Below are positions 5,375-10,740 of a stretch of DNA of 10,740 nucleotides, piece after piece (position 1 is the first letter of the stretch; each line of letters opens with the position of its first letter). Origin of the DNA: Limisphaerales bacterium (GTDB lineage Bacteria > Verrucomicrobiota > Verrucomicrobiia > Limisphaerales > UBA11358); assembly GCA_003133815.1 (NCBI GenBank), contig PKZR01000356.1, positions 1-10,740 on the forward strand. Direction: 5' to 3'. Below the pieces are notes generated by a model. The model searched no databases. It was not told where the DNA came from and saw only the letters and a list, made by a program, of their open reading frames with translations. Made by a program: the position numbers and the translations under genes.

Positions 5375-7491
5375 TGGACCTGAAAAACGGCGAGGCAGAC
5401 TTGCGCGCGCGCTGGATCATTCAGGCAAATCGCGCCTTCGCGAATGCGCGGTGACGGTTCGCCTTTAAGCCGGATTGGCCGGCGTTGACTCAACTCCCAG
5501 ACGTAAGCGGGAAAATCCGCAAAACCTTCGGCGATTACTTGCTTGAGGCCGATAAGCCGGAACTCGCCGCGGCTGCCGGGCGCAACGTGCTTCATCAATT
5601 CCACCGTCACACGGCCCATCGTGTAGCGCGGATTGATTTCGACAATCGGCTTGAGCCGGATTTTCCCAACCGCATCGCGATACGCAAACGCGTCAATTCC
5701 AATCGGGCCTAAAAATTTCGCGCGTCGTAATTCTTCTTCGAGCAAATTGAAAATCTCCGCGTAAAGTGCGTGCAGCCTTTGTGCGATGTCCGGTGGCTCG
5801 TCAAATAGCGCGATCAAGTTCGCCGGAATTTTTTTCTGATGTCCCGGCAGCGCCACGTTCGCTTGGAACTGGCCGCGTGCATCGTTGAGCAATCCGGTGT
5901 AGCCGCATAATTTTATGCCTTCATCCGACATTTCCAATTGCACTGAAAAATCAAGCACGCGTTCCAGCCATGGTTCGACGACGAGTTGATTTTTATTTGC
6001 AACCGCGTTCGCAATCCAGCGGCGATGCGTTTCTAGAATCTCCGGTTCGAACAGACGCATCGCATTGCTGCCCGCGAGGCCGAGCGCTTCTTTGATGGCA
6101 ATTTTATGATGACCACGCTCACGAATCTGCGCGACGACCTCCAGCGCTTCCGCCAAAGAATTCACCGCCACGCCAACTTCGTGGGCGGCGGAAAGCCAAT
6201 CATCGTTGGTATGGCGGCGTTGCTGCGCCGACTCTTGGTTTAGATTGCGCGGCAACGCAGGCCTATCAACGAGAATTTTTTTCAACAGTTCGGCACTCCA
6301 CGCTTTTGAGTAAAGCTGCGCGATCTCGGGATTAAAACTTCCGCTGGCGGTGCGCTGCTTGCCGGTAAGATTGGTGAAAAACGGTTCAAGCAATTCCACA
6401 CTGTCCGGTCCCCAGGCCCAGGGGCGCAAACGTCCAAGCTTGCGCGAGGTGAGACTCGCGCGGCTTTCCAGCTCTGCAAATTCCGGCAGCACAAAGCCAG
6501 CCTGCTTGATGCCGCTCAGGAATTCTACCGATGGTTTTTCGTTCACCAACACGATATCGTCCTGTCGACACAAAAACTGTGGCAGGTTGGCGAGGTCGCG
6601 AGCGAGTTGCGCCTGATGCTTGGTGGGATTGAACGATTTGCCATGCGCGATGCGGGCTTCGGCAAACGGATTGAAAACAAAAACATTCGGCGTGCGGCCT
6701 TTCGATTGCGAAAACACGTCCAGCTCGGCAATAAATTGTGCGTCGAGGCCCGCCGCTTTGCGGCCGGCGATATTCAACGTGATGCCTTTGGCGCGCTGCG
6801 GTGACAAAGGAAATTTAAGCTGACGGCAGAACGCTTCCCAATCGCTCTCGCTCGGATTTTTCCAGCGGCGAAACCATTTCAAGCCGTAGGCGACATGGCC
6901 AATTTCATCACGATAAATTTTTTCGAGCAGCTTGGCGGTCACGGCGTCGCCGACGGTGGCGAAGCCTTGCGCAAAGTGCCGAGCGAAATCCAGATTCGCC
7001 TGCTCGAACGTCAGGCACAGGCTCGCAACGTAGTCCATCGGATTTTCCATCACGGAAACCGAGCGCCAAAAATAGCCGCTCACCGACAGCTCGCCGAAGT
7101 GAATGCCGCAATCTTTCATGCGGTCGAGATAAAGTTGCGTGTGTTCCTGCTCGTCTTTGAGCGTTTGAAAAACGCCTTTGCGAAATGCGGCGGGGGCATC
7201 GGGAAAACGCAGGAGCACCAACGCCATCAATTCGGTGGCCAGCAGTTCGTGATTCGCAAAAAAATGCAGCAGCTTGCCGCGCTCGCGCGACTGCTCGAGA
7301 TTTTTCGTGCCGGGAAAACTATCGCGCGCTTCACCGGTGGCTTTAAATTGCAGTTCCTTAGGCCGGCCGGGCCCGGGAGGCGTGACGAGCGCGGGGCCGG
7401 GACGCTCGTCGGAAATATTTTCCACCCGCAGAAGTTTTTCCTTCAGCGATTTTGCAAATAAGATGCGTTCGGCAAATTCACGCAGTTCCAT
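5308..7491 (-). CDS. DUF455 ferritin-like / ATP-grasp-like fusion protein
   Basis: The 727-residue product joins two enzyme-like halves. Residues about 65-210 match DUF455, a ferritin-like helical bundle related to the tRNA hydroxylase MiaE: HELLATE (81-87), DEQEH (113-117), FEQAN (162-166) and DEIGHV (195-200) give the Glu/His set expected for a diiron site (E82, E114, H117, E163, E196, H199). Residues about 265-640 look like an ATP-grasp fold: IAIKEALGLAGSN (464-476) as a nucleotide lysine/glycine-rich segment, VVEPWLER (504-511), IGID (597-600) and IVEINPRYTMGR (616-627) with the acidic/Asn/Arg metal-ATP motif. The ATP-grasp call rests on motifs and is less certain than DUF455. It has no signal peptide or membrane segment. 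The ATG at 7491 sits at the natural start and overlaps the previous gene by 14 nt; an upstream open stretch to 7635 is antisense-like extension and was excluded. The 3' end overlaps convergent uup by 67 nt. Substrate and reaction unknown. Confidence 0.85.
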   Translation of the reverse strand: MELREFAERILFAKSLKEKLLRVENISDERPGPALVTPPGPGRPKELQFKATGEARDSFPGTKNLEQSRERGKLLHFFANHELLATELMALVLLRFPDAPAAFRKGVFQTLKDEQEHTQLYLDRMKDCGIHFGELSVSGYFWRSVSVMENPMDYVASLCLTFEQANLDFARHFAQGFATVGDAVTAKLLEKIYRDEIGHVAYGLKWFRRWKNPSESDWEAFCRQLKFPLSPQRAKGITLNIAGRKAAGLDAQFIAELDVFSQSKGRTPNVFVFNPFAEARIAHGKSFNPTKHQAQLARDLANLPQFLCRQDDIVLVNEKPSVEFLSGIKQAGFVLPEFAELESRASLTSRKLGRLRPWAWGPDSVELLEPFFTNLTGKQRTASGSFNPEIAQLYSKAWSAELLKKILVDRPALPRNLNQESAQQRRHTNDDWLSAAHEVGVAVNSLAEALEVVAQIRERGHHKIAIKEALGLAGSNAMRLFEPEILETHRRWIANAVANKNQLVVEPWLERVLDFSVQLEMSDEGIKLCGYTGLLNDARGQFQANVALPGHQKKIPANLIALFDEPPDIAQRLHALYAEIFNLLEEELRRAKFLGPIGIDAFAYRDAVGKIRLKPIVEINPRYTMGRVTVELMKHVAPGSRGEFRLIGLKQVIAEGFADFPAYVWELSQRRPIRLKGEPSPRIREGAICLNDPARAQVCLAVFQVHHAAGDFVSLADLMASNSSQRA
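7384..7410. repeat. Inverted repeat near the start of the DUF455 fusion gene
   Basis: GACGAGCG (7384-7391) and CGCTCGTC (7403-7410) form a perfect 8-bp stem around an 11-nt GC-rich loop. Just beside it, 7361-7377 is a run of overlapping short palindromes (GGCCGGCC, GGGCCC, CCCGGG). Together they encode SDERPGPALVTPPGPGRP, a Pro/Gly-rich stretch before the ferritin-like domain. DUF455 proteins often have a similar Pro-rich segment here, so the protein may be ancestral and the symmetry partly due to GC-rich codons. Confidence 0.4.
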
Positions 7492-7867
7492 CGGATGCGG
7501 GTGCGCTGGGTTTTTTTGACGGATGCAAAGGCTGGTTGATGCGATACGCCTTAAGTTCGGCGTAGATGGATTGCGCGAGGCCAGACTTGGCGAAGCCGAC
7601 AGCTTTCGCGCCCTTGACCGCAAAAAACTTTTCAAATTCCGCCGCAGTGAAATGTTGAACGACGGGATAATGCGTGAAATCTCTCAACACCTCTTCGCGG
7701 CTGGTTTCGGCGATGTCCGTCGTGATGAGGACGAAATGAAGGCTGCCTTTGTTCGCGCGCAATGTGTCGCGGCCCACGAGCAGCGCGCGGGTTTTCAGCA
7801 CGAACGGGAAAAGCCGCTCGACGGATTTTGCGGGAACCGGATCTTCGGATGACGCTTCGCCGCTCAT
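7478..7867 (-). CDS. Small L7Ae/YlxQ-like putative RNA-binding protein
   Basis: The 129-residue product resembles the L7Ae/L30e/YlxQ fold, whose members bind kink-turn and other structured RNAs. VLKTRALLVGRDTLRA (23-38) occupies the place of the conserved helix with its glycine. LHFVLITTDIAE (43-54) matches the family's core strand, usually followed by the helix seen here as TSREEVLRDF. YPVVQHFTAAEFEKFF (67-82) and KAVGFAKSGLAQSI (88-101) fit the closing strand and helix. About 14 N-terminal residues and a Lys/Pro/Ser-rich tail (110-129) are extra. Similarity is by pattern only, so the family call is tentative. The ATG at 7867 shares its A with the helicase stop (TGATG), and the 3' end runs 14 nt into the DUF455 fusion gene, so translation of all three is likely coupled. 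A GTG at 7870 is an alternative start. Placement beside an RNA helicase suits an RNA-related role. Confidence 0.72.
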   Translation of the reverse strand: MSGEASSEDPVPAKSVERLFPFVLKTRALLVGRDTLRANKGSLHFVLITTDIAETSREEVLRDFTHYPVVQHFTAAEFEKFFAVKGAKAVGFAKSGLAQSIYAELKAYRINQPLHPSKKPSAPASDGTA

Positions 7868-9846
7868 CACGCCACCTTCACTTTTACCTTGTGACCCTTG
7901 ATGCTTGCTCGGTTCAGTTTGGCGATGATGCTGTTCGCGTGTTCGCTCGCCACATCAACAAATAAATGCTTCTCGCGGACGTCCACCGTGCCGACGACTT
8001 TGCCGGGCAATCCAGTTTCGCCGGCGACTGAGTTCACGACATCAATCGGAACTACCCCTTGCGTCTCACCAAGATTCATCCACAGCCGTGTCTGGCCTTC
8101 GGGCGTGGCACGACTGGGCTTCGGTTTCGGCGCAGCCGCCGGTTCGGGCTTGTGCTTGATGAATAATTTGGAAGCCGGCTTCGCTTCGGGAGCTTTCACT
8201 GAAGCTAGAATTTCCTCATCGGTAAAAGTTTTTACGGCTTCAACTTTCGCTTCGACAAGCGGTTTGATTGCCGGCGGCGGAACAATTGTCTTTGGCGCTG
8301 GTGTGGCGGCGGCTTTCCACGGCGACACTTTAGATTTGATGGGCGCGGCGAATTTTGAATCGCCGCGCGGCGGCCGGTCTTCAAAACGGCGCGGGCGTTC
8401 ATCGCGGCGCGAATCGAAACTTGGGCGACGATCATCGCGGTCGCGGAAATTTCCGCGTTCAGCCGGACGTTCGCGGCGGTCGTCGAAGCGGGCGGGCGGA
8501 CGTTCGTCACGCTCGGGACGATCGTAATTTTCCACCTTCGGCGCGGGCTTGGCGGCTTCGCCGTTTTGCAACAGATGGATGAGCGCGGACGAAATGTCGT
8601 TAGTCGCAAAACCTTCCTCGATCAGCTTTTCAACAAGGTGGTCCTGCTTTTGGAATTCGCCGGCGGTCAACAGCGAGCGGAGTTTGTCGAGGAAGACATT
8701 TTCCTTCGCCTCGGCAACTTCGTTCTCCGTCGGGATTTTTCCGCGCTGGATGCGGACGTTAGTGAAGCGCTCAATGTTGCGGATTTGAAAAAGCTCGCGA
8801 TACGGCACGAGCGAAATTGCGCGGCCGCTTTTGCCGGCGCGCCCCGTGCGACCGATCCGATGAACGTAATCTTCCGGGTCATAAGGCAGATCGTAGTTGA
8901 AAACCACCTGCACATCGTCCACGTCAATGCCGCGCGCGGCAACGTCCGTGGCGACGAGAAATTGCAGGCCGGACTTGCGGAACTTATTCATCACGCGGTC
9001 GCGCATCGCCTGCGTCATGTCGCCATGCAGGCGGTCGGCCTGGTATCCGAGGCCTTCAAGATGATCCACGAGGTCATCCACCATGCGCTTGGTGTTGCAG
9101 AAAATAATTCCCAGCTTGAGGTCGTAGATGTCAATGAGCCGGGTGAGCAGTTCGATTTTGTAGCGGCGATCCACTTCAAAATAAACCTGGTCAACGGTCG
9201 GGACGGTCATCGCCTTCTGCTCGACCTTCACATTCTCCGGCTCGCGCGCGTATTTCTCAATGAGGTCGCGGATCGGACGCGGCATCGTGGCGGAAAAGAA
9301 AACGGTCTGCCGTTCCTTCGGCGCGTCCTTCAAAATCGTTTCGATGTCGTCGCGGAAGCCCATGTTCAACATCACGTCGGCCTCGTCGAGAATGACCATC
9401 TTGATGTTGTCCAGCCGCAACGTGCCGCGACGCATGTGATCCATCACGCGGCCCGGCGTGCCAATGACGATTTGCGCACCCTGCCGCAATCCGAAAAGCT
9501 GGCGGTCGTAGGATTGTCCGCCGTAAATTGGCAGCGCGATGATGCCGCGCTTGAAAAAAGCGAGCTTGTGGATTTCTTCCGAAACCTGCATCGCGAGTTC
9601 GCGCGTCGGGCAGAGGATCAACACCTGCACGGCGCGCTTGGTCACATCCACTTTTTCCACCGCCGGCACACCAAACGCGGCGGTCTTGCCGGAGCCGGTC
9701 TGCGACTGGCCGACGACATCCTTGCCCGCAAGCAGCACGGGAATCGCCGCCGCCTGAATCGGCGCGGCCTGCTCGAAGCCAAGCTTGTCAATGGCCTTCA
9801 GCAGTTCCGGTGAAAGTCCGAGTTCGGAAAAAAGTTTGGGTGTCAT
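7867..9846 (-). CDS. deaD: DEAD-box ATP-dependent RNA helicase, DeaD/CsdA type
   Basis: This cytosolic helicase unwinds short RNA duplexes, typically in ribosome assembly, mRNA decay or cold adaptation. All core motifs are intact in 659 residues: Q motif region (5-31), I SQTGSGKT (48-55), Ia PTREL (80-84), Ib TPGR (130-133), II DEAD (154-157), III SAT (185-187), IV GIIFCNT (246-252), V ATDVAARGID (299-308) and VI HRIGRTGR (329-336). After the two RecA-like domains comes a helical segment, then a disordered Arg/Asp/Pro-rich stretch (441-497, many RDR, DRR and ERP pairs), a Lys/Pro/Ala linker (500-580) and a C-terminal DbpA-type RNA-binding domain (586-659). That domain and the length fit DeaD/CsdA (629 residues in E. 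coli) better than RhlE, which lacks it; the exact subtype is inferred. The ATG at 9846 is well placed. A hairpin lies 10 nt upstream. Its stop overlaps the next gene's start by one base. uvrC lies 93 nt upstream on the same strand. Confidence 0.95.
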   Translation of the reverse strand: MTPKLFSELGLSPELLKAIDKLGFEQAAPIQAAAIPVLLAGKDVVGQSQTGSGKTAAFGVPAVEKVDVTKRAVQVLILCPTRELAMQVSEEIHKLAFFKRGIIALPIYGGQSYDRQLFGLRQGAQIVIGTPGRVMDHMRRGTLRLDNIKMVILDEADVMLNMGFRDDIETILKDAPKERQTVFFSATMPRPIRDLIEKYAREPENVKVEQKAMTVPTVDQVYFEVDRRYKIELLTRLIDIYDLKLGIIFCNTKRMVDDLVDHLEGLGYQADRLHGDMTQAMRDRVMNKFRKSGLQFLVATDVAARGIDVDDVQVVFNYDLPYDPEDYVHRIGRTGRAGKSGRAISLVPYRELFQIRNIERFTNVRIQRGKIPTENEVAEAKENVFLDKLRSLLTAGEFQKQDHLVEKLIEEGFATNDISSALIHLLQNGEAAKPAPKVENYDRPERDERPPARFDDRRERPAERGNFRDRDDRRPSFDSRRDERPRRFEDRPPRGDSKFAAPIKSKVSPWKAAATPAPKTIVPPPAIKPLVEAKVEAVKTFTDEEILASVKAPEAKPASKLFIKHKPEPAAAPKPKPSRATPEGQTRLWMNLGETQGVVPIDVVNSVAGETGLPGKVVGTVDVREKHLFVDVASEHANSIIAKLNRASIKGHKVKVKVA

Positions 9847-9856
9847 GCAATGTCTT

Positions 9857-9873
9857 TAGACTTTGGCAGTCTA
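9857..9873 (-). promoter_or_regulatory. Hairpin just upstream of the helicase start codon
   Basis: TAGACT and AGTCTA form a perfect 6-bp stem around the 5-nt loop TTGGC (plus-strand view), ending 10 nt before the helicase ATG. If transcribed it would lie in the ribosome-docking region, where no clear Shine-Dalgarno site is seen. It has no T run, so it is not an intrinsic terminator for uvrC. The TAGACT arm could instead be a -10 box, but no good -35 hexamer is seen at 16-18 nt. A role in controlling translation, for instance with temperature, is inference. The rest of the 93-nt spacer shows nothing clear. Confidence 0.35.
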
Positions 9874-9939
9874 GCGCAGATTGGGACGGAACGAGAGCTA
9901 TTTCTGAACTCGCCATTGCTCTGCTCAAACTGCGAGAAC

Positions 9940-10740
9940 CTATCGGGCTTCCAAAAACTTCTTAAACTCTTTCGCCGCCTTGCCGCCAAAACCTGGAACA
10001 GCGGCAAGTTGCTCAAGCGTGGCCATCTTCAACCGCTGCACCGACCCGAATTTTTTTAACAACCCCTTTTTGCGCCGCTCGCCGATGCCGGGAAATTCGT
10101 CCAGCACACTCTCGGAAATCGTTTTGAGTCGCAACTGGGCGTTGTAGCTGTTTGCGACGCGGTGACATTCGTCGCGGACACGCTGCAATAATTTTACTGC
10201 CGGATGATCGAGGCCAAGGCGCATCGGTTCGGATTTTTCCGGCAGATAAATTTCCTCGAACTCCTTTGCCAGCCCGATGACGGGGATTTTTTCGAGGCCG
10301 AGTTTTTTTAATTCCGCACACGCCATGCCCAACTGGCCTTTGCCGCCATCAATCAATATCAAATCCGGCAGCGGTTTGGTTTCGCGCTTGAGCCGTGAGT
10401 AACGCCGCTTCACAACTTCCGCCATGCTCGCAAAATCGTCCTGTCCCTCGACGGTCTTGATTTTGAATCGGCGATAATTCGCGCGGTCCGGTCGGCCATT
10501 TTTGAAACTCACGAGCGACGCGACGGCGAACGTGCCGCTGATGTTTGAAATGTCAAAACCTTCGATGCGCAGCGGCGGCGCCGGCAAATCCAAAATATTT
10601 GCCAGCTCGACCAAATCATTTTGCGGATTGATCGCCAGCGGCAAATTGTAAGGCACGCGCGCAAATTTTTCCGTTTTCTTCCAAGTGTCCTTGAGATCGC
10701 GAATGAGATCGCGCAGGTCGGCGGCCTTCTCGAAATCATG
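9940..10740 (-). CDS. uvrC: UvrABC excinuclease subunit C, C-terminal part (5' end outside the window)
   Basis: UvrC makes both incisions in nucleotide excision repair. The window holds its last 266 codons; the frame is open through 10740, so the start and any GIY-YIG domain are not visible. At the edge is a UVR motif (HDFEKAADLRDLIRDLKD, visible residues 1-18) that contacts UvrB. The RNase H-like nuclease domain follows, with EGFDISNISG (60-69, catalytic D63), DLILIDGGKGQL (126-137, D131) and DECHR (190-194, H193); all three expected catalytic residues are present. Two helix-hairpin-helix repeats close the protein (about 211-232 and 242-262: FPGIGERRKKGL, VPGFGGKAAKEF). Only about 40 residues separate the UVR motif from D63, whereas E. 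coli UvrC has about 160, so a middle segment seems absent. A GTG at 10656 is an internal codon rather than a start, since the UVR motif lies upstream. TAG stop; helicase follows after 93 nt. Confidence 0.93.
   Translation of the reverse strand, partial: HDFEKAADLRDLIRDLKDTWKKTEKFARVPYNLPLAINPQNDLVELANILDLPAPPLRIEGFDISNISGTFAVASLVSFKNGRPDRANYRRFKIKTVEGQDDFASMAEVVKRRYSRLKRETKPLPDLILIDGGKGQLGMACAELKKLGLEKIPVIGLAKEFEEIYLPEKSEPMRLGLDHPAVKLLQRVRDECHRVANSYNAQLRLKTISESVLDEFPGIGERRKKGLLKKFGSVQRLKMATLEQLAAVPGFGGKAAKEFKKFLEAR

Noticed and set aside
9161..9168. TAGCGGCG in the helicase as another repeat copy
   Set aside because: It encodes part of the conserved RRYKIELL segment and has no flanking inverted repeat, so it is probably coincidence.
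8566..9813. A 415-codon open frame on the plus strand
   Set aside because: It lies wholly antisense to the DEAD-box helicase, shows no recognisable domain, and its composition is what the complement of GC-rich coding DNA gives.

Overview
This is a GC-rich bacterial chromosome segment made almost entirely of housekeeping genes. No rRNA, tRNA, CRISPR array, IS element or prophage gene was seen. Protein style (a DUF6941-like protein, a release factor 3 starting with GTG, few clear Shine-Dalgarno sites, a DEAD-box helicase with an Arg/Asp-rich tail) and palindromic repeats inside genes suggest a Verrucomicrobiota-type organism, perhaps the Pedosphaera/Limisphaera group. That placement is an impression; no marker gene here settles it.

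Layout. (1) Positions 1-105 look like the 3' end of a plus-strand gene whose product ends in Gly/Pro-rich seven-residue repeats, followed by about 250 nt without a convincing gene. (2) A minus-strand pair, a DUF6941-like gene then purC (purine synthesis), occupies 1742-356. (3) A 99-nt divergent spacer holds a candidate promoter for the plus-strand pair prfC (release factor 3) and uup (ABC-F ATPase), which are 5 nt apart. (4) From 10740 down to 5308 a four-gene minus-strand run carries uvrC (partial), a DEAD-box RNA helicase, a small L7Ae-like protein, and a 727-residue fusion of a DUF455 ferritin-like domain with an ATP-grasp-like domain. The last three overlap at their ends, which suggests coupled translation. 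The fusion gene converges on uup, and the two coding regions overlap by 67 nt.

How the genes relate. prfC and uup both act at the ribosome (recycling of class-I release factors; ABC-F function). The helicase and the L7Ae-like protein are both expected RNA binders. uvrC is nucleotide excision repair. DUF455 is a MiaE-like diiron fold of unsettled function.

Most notable: an 89-nt palindromic element sitting in frame inside uup and translated as part of the linker; a second, smaller palindrome sharing its TAGCGGCG core inside a purC loop; the DUF455/ATP-grasp fusion; a UvrC that seems to lack the usual segment between its UVR motif and its RNase H-like nuclease domain; and a possible leaderless GTG start for prfC. 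No complete new defence or mobile system is evident.
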